64,000 nucleotides of DNA. It comes from an uncultured Eubacteriales bacterium (GTDB lineage: Bacteria > Bacillota > Clostridia > Oscillospirales > Oscillospiraceae). Position numbers and translations under genes: made by a program. The notes beneath the pieces were generated by a model. The model did no database searches and was not told where the DNA came from. It saw nothing but the letters and a program-made list of their open reading frames with translations. Location of the stretch: contig UQZJ01000003.1 in the NCBI GenBank assembly GCA_900545495.1, forward strand, positions 1-64,000, written 5' to 3'. Numbering within the stretch: the stretch's first letter is position 1; each line of letters begins with the position of its first letter. This document shows, piece by piece, positions 16,922-23,972 of this stretch.

Positions 16922-17524
16922 TTACACAAATAGCTGCATCACAGCGGGGGTCACATAGCTCTCCATGATCGCGGCGACCACCAGCAGCGGAATCACTACC
17001 AGCCCCGTCACGCGGAGAATATTCAGAAGGAGCGGTTTCATGAGCCCCTTCTCATTTTTGCGGATATAGCGGTTGATATTCTGGCACAGACACAGCCCGG
17101 CCGCCAGACTGAGGCACAGCGCCGGCAGCTCAAAGATGCCGTGGGGCAGGATACCGGCGGCCAGCAGCAGCCACTGGCCGTTGACCGAGGAGGCCACCAT
17201 ACCGAGGAGGATGGCATTGACGCCCATGGACAGGGCGGGCAGATACAGGAAGGGAATAAAGCCGTACAGCGTGGACAGAACCATGGCCCGCAGGTTGTTG
17301 CCGAACAGCGCCAGCGCGCTGAAGCTGCCGTCGTCCCGCACGATGCCGGAATCTGCAACGACCTCGTTAAAGTAGGTCAGGATGGTAGCGGGGATCTCCG
17401 GGAAAAGGCGGCCGGCGATATACGACAGCACCACCAGCACCAGAAAAGCGACGGCGGTCATGCCCACCCAGCGGCCGTATTCCTCACACCAGAAGTCGCC
17501 CAGCGCACGAAGCTGCTTTTTCAT
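16922..17524 (-). CDS. SpoIIM-family (DUF95) membrane protein
   Basis: 200 residues with five to six membrane segments (FLVLVVLSYIAG, LVLSTLYGFIPFLYLPALSMGVNAILLGM, ILPHGIFELPALCLSLAAGL and others). PHGIFELPA is typical of the stage II sporulation protein M / DUF95 family. The classical spoIIM of this genome is more likely the gene at 37254 next to xerD, so this is a paralogue of uncertain role. It overlaps the gltX stop as ATGA and is therefore translationally coupled to gltX. Confidence 0.78.
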   Translation of the reverse strand: MKKQLRALGDFWCEEYGRWVGMTAVAFLVLVVLSYIAGRLFPEIPATILTYFNEVVADSGIVRDDGSFSALALFGNNLRAMVLSTLYGFIPFLYLPALSMGVNAILLGMVASSVNGQWLLLAAGILPHGIFELPALCLSLAAGLCLCQNINRYIRKNEKGLMKPLLLNILRVTGLVVIPLLVVAAIMESYVTPAVMQLFV

Positions 17525-19005
17525 GCCAGCTTTTTCAGACCGGCGCGGAGGCGCTTCAGCGTCTCGTCGCGGCCCAGGATGCGGCAGATCTCCACGGCGC
17601 CGCCGGGGGTCACCAGCTTGCCGGAGGCGGCGATACGCACCGGCCACATCAGCGTGGCGTTCTTCACGCCCAGCTTCTCTGCCAGCGCCACCAGACCGTC
17701 GTGGATGCTCTCGTCCGTCCAGTCGGGCAGCGCCTCCAGCATGGGGATGGCGGCTTCCAGCATGGTCTTGCAGACCTCGGGGTTGGTCTTGGACTTCTTA
17801 TTGGTAAAGGCGTCCACGCAGCAGTCGGGGCAGGCGTCGAAGAAATCCACCTTTTCGGGGATCTCAGTCAGCTTCTCACAGCGTGCCTGCAGCAGTCCGG
17901 CGATGGCGCAGATGTCGAAATCACCCTTGACGCTCTGGCGGATGTAGGGCTCGGCCACCTTGGCGAAGGCCTCGGGGCTCATGCTCCGCAGATAGACAGC
18001 GTTGAAGTGATCCAGCTTGGCGCGGTCGAAGATGGCGGGGGATTTGGAGATGCCGGTGATGTCGAAGGCTTTCACCAGCTCAGGCAGGGTGAAGATCTCC
18101 TGCTCCGCCAGCTCACCCTTGGGAGACCAGCCCAGCAGCGCCACATAGTTCAAAATCGCCTCGGTGAGATAGCCCTCCGCCTTCAGATCCTCGTAGGAGG
18201 GATCGCCGTGGCGCTTGGACATCTTGTTCTGGGCGTCCCGCATGACGGGGGAGCAGTGGACATAGGTGGGCACGTCCCAGCCGAAGGCGTGGTACAGCAG
18301 GTCATACTTGGGCGCGGAGGACAGGTACTCGCTGCCCCGCACCACATGGGTGATGCCCATCAGGTGGTCATCGATGACGTTGGCAAAGTTGTAGGTGGGC
18401 AGACCGTCCCGCTTCAGCAGCACCTGATCGTCCAGCGTGCTGTTCTCCACGGTGATATCACCGAAGATGGCGTCGTGGAAGGTGGTGGTGCCCTCGGCGG
18501 GGATCTTCTGCCGGATCACATAGGGCTCACCGGCCTCCACGCGCTTGAGGGCGTCCTCCAGCGGCAGGTCGCGGCAGGGATCGGCCACGCGGTCAAACTC
18601 ACCGCTGTCCTCCTCGGAGGCGCATTTCTCGCAGAAGCAGTAGTATGCACCGCCCTTTTCCACCAGAAGGCGGGCATACTTGCCGTAGGTGTCCCGGCGC
18701 TGGGACTGGATATAGGGTGCCACGGGGCCGCCCACATCGGGGCCCTCGTCGTGGGTAAGCCCGCACTCAGCCATGGTGTGGTAGATCACATCAGTAGCAC
18801 CCTCCACCAGACGGCCCTGATCGGTGTCCTCGATGCGGAGGATGAACGTGCCGCCGTGGCTGCGGGCAATGAGCCATGTGTACAGCGCCGTGCGCAGGTT
18901 GCCGACGTGCATATAGCCGGTGGGGGAGGGGGCAAAGCGGGTGCGGACCTTCCCGCGGGGGATGCGGGCTTCCATCTCGTTAAAATACGTCATATCCATA
19001 CTCAT
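17521..19005 (-). CDS. gltX: Glutamate-tRNA ligase
   Basis: Charges tRNA(Glu), and in organisms lacking GlnRS also tRNA(Gln). 494 residues. The class I signature PSPTGYMHVGN lies near residue 25. The zinc-binding region CFCEKC follows, then the KMSKR loop and a helical anticodon-binding C-terminus. ATG 19005 follows AGGAGGTCGTCCCG; the longer frame to 19056 lacks an RBS. Coupled to the downstream SpoIIM-family gene. Confidence 0.96.
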   Translation of the reverse strand: MSMDMTYFNEMEARIPRGKVRTRFAPSPTGYMHVGNLRTALYTWLIARSHGGTFILRIEDTDQGRLVEGATDVIYHTMAECGLTHDEGPDVGGPVAPYIQSQRRDTYGKYARLLVEKGGAYYCFCEKCASEEDSGEFDRVADPCRDLPLEDALKRVEAGEPYVIRQKIPAEGTTTFHDAIFGDITVENSTLDDQVLLKRDGLPTYNFANVIDDHLMGITHVVRGSEYLSSAPKYDLLYHAFGWDVPTYVHCSPVMRDAQNKMSKRHGDPSYEDLKAEGYLTEAILNYVALLGWSPKGELAEQEIFTLPELVKAFDITGISKSPAIFDRAKLDHFNAVYLRSMSPEAFAKVAEPYIRQSVKGDFDICAIAGLLQARCEKLTEIPEKVDFFDACPDCCVDAFTNKKSKTNPEVCKTMLEAAIPMLEALPDWTDESIHDGLVALAEKLGVKNATLMWPVRIAASGKLVTPGGAVEICRILGRDETLKRLRAGLKKLA

Positions 19006-19183
19006 CGGGACGACCTCCTGTGATGTTTCTAAAAATACCAGTTTATTATATTTCAAATAGGGGAAAAGTCAAGGTGAGCAGGGGCTATTCCGTGGTAATT
19101 CGCGAGTTTTTGTGAGAAAATGCGTATGTCCGGCGGGTGCCGGCGGCATATCTGTTGATTACACCAAATGTTTGGAATGTTTC

Positions 19184-19212
19184 TTGCATTTTCCGCCGCG
19201 CCGTGTTACAAT
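19184..19212 (+). promoter_or_regulatory. Promoter of the scaffold/GGGtGRT operon
   Basis: TTGCAT (19184-19189), a 17-base spacer and TACAAT (19207-19212). The ~240-base divergent region to gltX otherwise shows no gene. Confidence 0.75.
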
Positions 19213-19268
19213 ATGCACGGTCAATTCCACCGTTGGTAATTTATATATGAGAAAGGAAGATCGCTGCT

Positions 19269-19961
19269 ATGATCTATACGACTGAAGTTCAGCATATGTG
19301 TCCCGTAGCCAAGGGCGCTTATCACGGCCCGGCGCCCATCCCCGAGGAGGGCAAATGGGTGCAGGCCAAGGATATTGCCGACATCTCCGGCTTTACCCAC
19401 GGCATCGGCTGGTGTGCGCCTCAGCAGGGCGCCTGCAAGCTGACCCTGAATGTGAAGAACGGCGTTATTGAGGAGGCGCTGGTGGAGACCATCGGCTGCT
19501 CCGGCATGACTCACTCCGCCGCCATGGCCTCCGAGATCCTCATCGGCAAGACCATTCTGGAGGCGCTGAACACCGATCTGGTGTGCGACGCCATCAACAC
19601 CGCCATGCGCGAGCTGTTTTTGCAGATCGTGTACGGCCGTACCCAGTCCGCCTTCTCCGAGGACGGTCTGGCCGTGGGCGCTTCTCTGGAGGATCTGGGC
19701 AAGGGTCTGCGCTCTCAGGTGGGTACCATGTTCTCCACCAGAGAAAAGGGCCCCCGCTATCTGGAGATGGCCGAGGGCTATTGCAGCCGTCTGGCACTGA
19801 ACAAGGACGACGAGATCGTGGGCTATGAGTTTATCAGCCTCGGCAAGATGATGGATTTCATCAAGAAGGGCGACGACGCCAACGAGGCTATGAAGAAGGC
19901 CACCGGCCACTACGGTCAGTGGGACAACGCGGCGAAGTACATCGACCCGCGGCACGAGTAA
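19269..19961 (+). CDS. NifU/IscU-like iron-sulfur cluster scaffold family protein
   Basis: 230 residues. The central part resembles the NifU N-terminal scaffold fold, with conserved cysteines in GWCAPQQGACKL and ETIGCSGMTHSAAMASE. A helical C-terminal half (EDLGKGLRSQVGTMFSTREKGPRYLEMAEGY) is not found in classical IscU. It is followed 19 bases later by the GGGtGRT gene, a pairing known across Clostridia. No cysteine desulfurase is adjacent. AAAGGAAG precedes ATG 19269. Cluster binding is inferred from the fold only. Confidence 0.8.
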   Translation: MIYTTEVQHMCPVAKGAYHGPAPIPEEGKWVQAKDIADISGFTHGIGWCAPQQGACKLTLNVKNGVIEEALVETIGCSGMTHSAAMASEILIGKTILEALNTDLVCDAINTAMRELFLQIVYGRTQSAFSEDGLAVGASLEDLGKGLRSQVGTMFSTREKGPRYLEMAEGYCSRLALNKDDEIVGYEFISLGKMMDFIKKGDDANEAMKKATGHYGQWDNAAKYIDPRHE

Positions 19962-19980
19962 GAAGGGAGGACGAGAAAAA

Positions 19981-20979
19981 ATGGCTCTGTTTGAAAGTTA
20001 CGAGAGAAGAATCGATAAGATCAACGGCGTCCTCGCCCAGTACGGCATCAGCTCCGTGGAGGAGTGCCGCGAGATCTGCAACGCCAAGGGCTTTGACCCC
20101 TATGAGATCGTGAAGGGCATCCAGCCCATCTGCTTTGAGAACGCCTGCTGGGCGTACACCGTGGGCGCGGCCATCGCCATCAAGTCCGGCGTGAAGACCG
20201 CCGCCGAGGCCGCCAAGATGATCGGTATCGGCCTCCAGTCCTTCTGCATCGACGGCTCTGTGGCCGAGGATCGCAAGGTGGGTCTGGGTCACGGCAATCT
20301 GGGCGCCATGCTGCTGAGCGACGACTCCAAGTGCTTCGCCTTCCTGGCCGGCCACGAGTCCTTCGCCGCCGCCGAGGGTGCTATCGGCATCGTGAAGAAC
20401 GCCAACAAGGCCCGCAAGCAGCCGCTGCGCGTGATCCTGAACGGCCTCGGCAAGGACGCCGCTCAGATCATCAGCCGCATCAACGGCTTCACCTATGTAC
20501 AGACCCAGTTCGACTACTACACCGGCAAGCTCAACATCGTCCGGGAGATCCGCTACTCCGAGACGGAGCGCGCCGACGTTCGCTGCTACGGCGCGGATGA
20601 CGTCCGCGAGGGCGTGGCCATCATGCACCACGAGGGCGTGGACGTGTCCATCACTGGCAACTCCACCAACCCCACCCGCTTCCAGCATCCCGTGGCGGGC
20701 ACCTACAAGAAGGAGTGCATCGAGCAGGGCAAGAAGTATTTCTCCGTGGCCTCCGGCGGCGGTACGGGCCGCACGCTGCATCCCGACAACATGGCCGCCG
20801 GTCCCGCCAGCTACGGCATGACCGATACCATGGGCCGGATGCACTCCGACGCCCAGTTCGCCGGCTCCAGCTCCGTCCCCGCGCACGTGGAGATGATGGG
20901 CTTCCTGGGCATGGGCAACAACCCCATGGTGGGCGCCACCGTCGCCGTGGCTGTTGCGGTGGAGGAGGCTGTAAAGTAA
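19981..20979 (+). CDS. GGGtGRT protein of unknown function
   Basis: 332 residues carrying the eponymous motif GGGTGRTLHPDN (near residue 260) and the following Ala/Gly/Met-rich tail. This is the GGGtGRT family (PF14057), conserved but uncharacterised. It contains several conserved Cys (SVEECREIC, CFENACWAY). It shares an operon with the NifU-like gene, RBS GGGAGG, and is closed by a strong terminator. The association suggests a joint role in metal-cluster or redox chemistry, which is inference. Confidence 0.88.
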   Translation: MALFESYERRIDKINGVLAQYGISSVEECREICNAKGFDPYEIVKGIQPICFENACWAYTVGAAIAIKSGVKTAAEAAKMIGIGLQSFCIDGSVAEDRKVGLGHGNLGAMLLSDDSKCFAFLAGHESFAAAEGAIGIVKNANKARKQPLRVILNGLGKDAAQIISRINGFTYVQTQFDYYTGKLNIVREIRYSETERADVRCYGADDVREGVAIMHHEGVDVSITGNSTNPTRFQHPVAGTYKKECIEQGKKYFSVASGGGTGRTLHPDNMAAGPASYGMTDTMGRMHSDAQFAGSSSVPAHVEMMGFLGMGNNPMVGATVAVAVAVEEAVK

Positions 20980-20997
20980 ATCAACCTTACACGAAAA

Positions 20998-21030
20998 TAT
21001 CCCCCGACCGGCCGGTCGGGGGATATTTTA
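20998..21030 (+). terminator. Terminator of the scaffold/GGGtGRT operon
   Basis: Stem ATATCCCCCGACCG / GGTCGGGGGATAT followed by TTTTAT. Confidence 0.9.
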
Positions 21031-21037
21031 TCTGCGG

Positions 21038-21358
21038 TCAGAGGATGAGTAAGAGCCCGATGGCGATGAGCAGCTCCTCATCGGCCTCCTGCCGGAAGAG
21101 GAAGAACAGCAAAAGCAGCAAAAGAATGTCTCCCGCGTCCAGATCGCTGAGATGCAGCTTTTCCAGCAGACCGTTGAGCAGTCCTCGCTCCGGTGACGGC
21201 TGCGGCGGTGGAGGCGGCCTGTGGGGCGGGGGTGCGCCCTCCGGCGGGGAGGGAGACGGGGGAGGCGGACGCTGACCGGCGGGCGGCGGCAGCGGCGTAT
21301 CCTCCATGCTGACGCGGGTGTATGTACCGCCGTCGCCCCGGATATACCGGTTATACAT
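21038..21358 (-). CDS. Proline-rich protein with hydrophobic C-terminus, unrecognised
   Basis: 106 residues. A Tyr/Arg-rich start (MYNRYIRGDGGTYTRV) leads into a long Pro-rich linker (about 22-52), then an amphipathic LLNGLLEKLHLSDLD and a Leu/Phe-rich stretch (DILLLLLLFFLFRQ) with a second hydrophobic tail. ATG 21358 is preferred to 21364 because GGGGGG lies six bases upstream. It overlaps the preceding gene by eight bases. Last of three coupled small genes; possibly a membrane-anchored partner. No family recognised. Confidence 0.65.
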   Translation of the reverse strand: MYNRYIRGDGGTYTRVSMEDTPLPPPAGQRPPPPSPSPPEGAPPPHRPPPPPQPSPERGLLNGLLEKLHLSDLDAGDILLLLLLFFLFRQEADEELLIAIGLLLIL

Positions 21359-21737
21359 GGCCATCCCCCCAGTCTATCAGGAATTTCTTGCCCAGATGGA
21401 TAAGCCGCGCCAGCCGCGCCGCCCGCTCCACCTTGTCCTGCTTGCTCTCCTTGAGGAAGGGACGCAGGGCGTACAGCAGCTGCATGGTCTGGCTGTTGGA
21501 GCGGCTGTACTCCTGCAAAAGCGGCAGGAAGCGTGCGGCCACCTGCGGGTCGATGCCGCCCGGCGGCGTTTGTGCTGGCGGCGGCACGGCGGGCGCGGCG
21601 GATTGGGCCGGGGACGGCGCGGCGGCACCCGCGTCTCCGCCCATGGTGGCGGAGAGCTGCTGCGCCATCTGCACGATCTGTGCCATGCTGCCGGGATCGG
21701 ACAGCAGTGCATTCAGTTTTTCATCCAGCTCGGCCAT
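21351..21737 (-). CDS. Small acidic Ala/Pro-linker protein, unrecognised
   Basis: 128 residues. A helical N-terminus (ELDEKLNALLSDPGSMAQIVQMAQQLSAT) with a disordered Ala/Pro linker (about 36-62), then a helical C-terminal module (ARFLPLLQEYSRSNSQTMQLLYALRPFLKESKQDKVERAARLARL). The phrase LLSDPGSMAQI resembles LSTPEGAALV and LKSDPRALKSV of the neighbour, suggesting related modules. GAGGAGGG precedes ATG 21737. Middle gene of a three-gene operon of unknown function. Confidence 0.65.
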   Translation of the reverse strand: MAELDEKLNALLSDPGSMAQIVQMAQQLSATMGGDAGAAAPSPAQSAAPAVPPPAQTPPGGIDPQVAARFLPLLQEYSRSNSQTMQLLYALRPFLKESKQDKVERAARLARLIHLGKKFLIDWGDGHV

Positions 21738-21755
21738 GCCGCGTCCCTCCTCTCT

Positions 21756-22004
21756 TTACCGCCGCAGGGAATCCTCCAGCCGCTGTACCAGCGCCGCCCC
21801 CTCCGGCGTGGACAGTACCTGCCGGAGCATACCAGAAAGCGCCGCCGTGTCGCCGGAGGCAGCCTGCTGGGCGGCGTGGCCCAGCGCGGCGGTGTCGCCG
21901 CCGGAGAGCATCCCCAGCAGCGTCCTGCCATCCGCTGACTGCATGACGGACTTCAACGCCCTCGGGTCGCTTTTCAGCTTCTGCATCATGTCCTGTTCGT
22001 TCAT
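21756..22004 (-). CDS. Small helical protein, unrecognised
   Basis: 82 residues, helical: MMQKLKSDPRALKSVMQSADGRTLLGML, then a Gly/Ala-rich middle and LRQVLSTPEGAALVQRLEDSLRR. The two halves look like degenerate copies of one motif (ML-SGGDTAAL / ASGDTAALSGML). ATG 22004 follows AAGGAGG by six bases. First of the three-gene operon. Confidence 0.65.
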   Translation of the reverse strand: MNEQDMMQKLKSDPRALKSVMQSADGRTLLGMLSGGDTAALGHAAQQAASGDTAALSGMLRQVLSTPEGAALVQRLEDSLRR

Positions 22005-22057
22005 AGTCGACCTCCTTACCACGGTCTTACAAGGTCATTGTATGTGAGCGGACGCAA

Positions 22058-22092
22058 AAACGTGCCTGCCGATCGCATCGGCAGGCACGTTT
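22058..22092 (-). terminator. Terminator of the 22103 gene
   Basis: 16-bp stem AAACGTGCCTGCCGAT / ATCGGCAGGCACGTTT just past the stop of the minus-strand gene. It separates that gene from the three small genes further downstream. Confidence 0.85.
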
Positions 22093-22102
22093 GGGTTATC
22101 CC

Positions 22103-22576
22103 TCAGTCGTAGATGGTATTCAGATGTTGGTAGATGGTATTCAGCGCCGCCATGTCCTTCTGGCGCAGGCGGTAGCGCACGCCGTTTACCACGGCGCGGT
22201 CGTCCTCCAGAATCTGGATGGCAGCGGTCGCGGAGCTGTCCGACGACCGGGCGCGCAGGGTATACGTGACGCCGGGATCGTGCAGCCCGCCGCTGCCGGG
22301 CATGGGACGGTTGAGCCGCGCGGCGTACAGCCAGTCGCAGACCTCCTGCAGCAGCTCCGGCTCCCGCTCCGCCGTCAGGGTGTAGTCCTGACAGTAATAC
22401 TCCAGCGTCTCATGGACAGGTTCGATCCTCAGGAAACAGACCTCGCGGATACCCGCCGCCGACTCCGGCAGATGCAGGATCGTGTCCGCCCGGCGGGGAT
22501 AGAGGAAAAACAGGACGGCCAGCAGCACCAGCACGGCAGGGATCAGCCAGAAAAGACACTTGCGCTTGTCGTTCAT
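22103..22576 (-). CDS. Membrane-anchored protein of unknown function
   Basis: 157 residues. A short basic N-terminus, one membrane helix (CLFWLIPAVLVLLAVLFFLYP, about 7-27) and an extracytoplasmic domain of mixed alpha/beta character. Its phrases LRARSSDSSATAAIQILEDDRAVVNGVRYRL resemble small beta-rich lipoprotein-like domains, but no family is recognised. ATG 22576 follows AAAGGAG by six bases. Confidence 0.65.
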   Translation of the reverse strand: MNDKRKCLFWLIPAVLVLLAVLFFLYPRRADTILHLPESAAGIREVCFLRIEPVHETLEYYCQDYTLTAEREPELLQEVCDWLYAARLNRPMPGSGGLHDPGVTYTLRARSSDSSATAAIQILEDDRAVVNGVRYRLRQKDMAALNTIYQHLNTIYD

Positions 22577-22687
22577 AAGCAGCTCCTTTCTCTTGACCGG
22601 AACCATTATACCATGCGGACGGGAGATATTCAACTGTCTTGGTTGTGCATAGAACAGGAATTATACAGAATATCTTGCATAAAACGG

Positions 22688-22716
22688 TTGTAAATCACCG
22701 GGAAGTATGATAATAT
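22688..22716 (+). promoter_or_regulatory. Promoter of the OLE RNA transcript
   Basis: TTGTAA (22688-22693), a 17-base spacer and TAATAT (22711-22716); predicted transcription start near 22723. Confidence 0.75.
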
Positions 22717-22722
22717 ACTATA

Positions 22723-23395
22723 TTGCTGAACAGCGGCGCAGTATCCTAGTCAGATCTGCCGTCTTCTGAAGAGGGGCCTAAAAATCCCTTAAAGGGCACA
22801 ACTGTGAAACCTCTGGTGCTTGCTTCTTACGCCCAGTTTGGGGTGGGTGCTGGAAGGGAGGCGCGGCAATTACCGCGCCTGCGGCCGTAGGGCGCCCTCC
22901 AATGGCATGGAGGACCCGACCCTGCGGTCGTGGAGACCTGCTGTTGTGCACAGGCGTACTCCCTTTGTGGTCAGCGACCTGTGTACGAAGCAGATTGCGA
23001 ACCTGCATCGCGGTGCTACCCGGCCTTGTGCCGTGAACGCTGTGTGCAGAGTAGCCTGCCTTGCGTGGGCAGGGTGGATGGGAGAGTCAACGCGTCAGGT
23101 CCCCGGCCAGGGACGCAGCGCTATTTCCCTGAAACCCTGTTTGCAAAAGAGGATAAGAGATGGTTTGACTGCGGTGGAAATCACCTAGGCTGTCCTGACG
23201 GGGCACCGGTGGGATTGCAGTGCGGACTAAGTGGCAGTCGGGTCTCACGGCGGGCAACACCGTGGCGCAGCACCGAAGGGGAAACCGCCTTTATCGGCGA
23301 CGAGAGGTGTGCTGCGGGGAAATCCAACCCGTACCTAAGCCGCAAGATTTACTTCCGGAGCCGCCCTGTTCAGCATGACTATATCATAACGTGAG
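22723..23395 (+). ncRNA. ole: OLE RNA (ornate, large, extremophilic RNA)
   Basis: About 670 bases with a promoter, no credible reading frame, and many complementary GC-rich segments (for example GGAGGCGCGG/CCGCGCCT near 22857-22885 and GCCTTGCGTGGGCAGGG near 23060). It ends just before a gene with the features of OapA, the membrane protein that binds OLE RNA, and is followed by dxs. That order is the established OLE context (Rfam RF01071). Known OLE RNAs are about 600-650 nt and membrane-associated, with roles in alcohol, cold and Mg2+ stress. The identity rests on size, context and structure potential, not on a covariance search. Confidence 0.85.
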
Positions 23396-23404
23396 GTCGA
23401 TCAC

Positions 23405-23953
23405 TTGACGGACAAGGATAAAAAGAAGAAAAAGAAGCAGGGCAGCTGGCCCCTGCGGGTGTTTTTACTGGCCGTGGCACTCAGCGCCGTGCTGAGTTTT
23501 TTCTCCTCCTCTGCGCTGGAGGGGGCGGGCTATGCGGTGGCCATCATCGTGCTGGCGGTGTTCATCGGACTGGGCATCGTCTTCGACATGGTGGGCGTGG
23601 CTGTCACGGCGGCAGACCCCAAGCCCTTCCACTCCATGGCGGCCCATAAGGAAAAAGGCGGACGGGAGGCCATCCGTCTTTTGCAGAACGCCAATCAGGT
23701 CAGCTCCGTGTGCAACGACGTGGTGGGCGACATCTGCGGCATCGTCTCCGGCTCTACGGCGGCGGTGATCGTGGTGCAGCTCCAGCGGGATTTCAGCACC
23801 ACGTCTGTCCTGATCTCCATCGGCGTAACGGCGCTGATCTCCGGCATCACCATCGGCGGCAAGGCGCTTGGCAAATCGGTGGCCATCAACGACTGTACCA
23901 AGGTGGTGTACCGCGTGGCGCGGATCATGCATGCGCTGCATCTTTATCGCTGA
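23405..23953 (+). CDS. oapA: OLE-associated protein A (OapA)
   Basis: 182 residues. The Lys-rich N-terminus (TDKDKKKKKKQ) is followed by membrane segments PLRVFLLAVALSAVLSFF, YAVAIIVLAVFIGLGIVFDM, IVSGSTAAVIVV and VLISIGVTALISGITIGG. A DxxxD motif (DVVGD) lies near residue 106; such a motif is reported as conserved in OapA. OapA forms a membrane complex with OLE RNA. It starts with TTG 23405, seven bases after GAGGT. It lies directly behind the RNA and 19 bases before dxs. Confidence 0.85.
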   Translation: MTDKDKKKKKKQGSWPLRVFLLAVALSAVLSFFSSSALEGAGYAVAIIVLAVFIGLGIVFDMVGVAVTAADPKPFHSMAAHKEKGGREAIRLLQNANQVSSVCNDVVGDICGIVSGSTAAVIVVQLQRDFSTTSVLISIGVTALISGITIGGKALGKSVAINDCTKVVYRVARIMHALHLYR

Positions 23954-23972
23954 AAAAAGGGGCGTATATACG

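Noticed and set aside
14936..16933. A 665-codon open frame on the plus strand
   Set aside because: It is antisense to glnN, has no RBS, and its composition (His/Gly/Val-rich) is what GC-rich codon structure produces on the opposite strand.
22820..23394. Two plus-strand frames (122 and 154 codons) between 22.8 and 23.4 kb
   Set aside because: They overlap in different frames, have no RBS, and lie inside the region explained by the OLE RNA.
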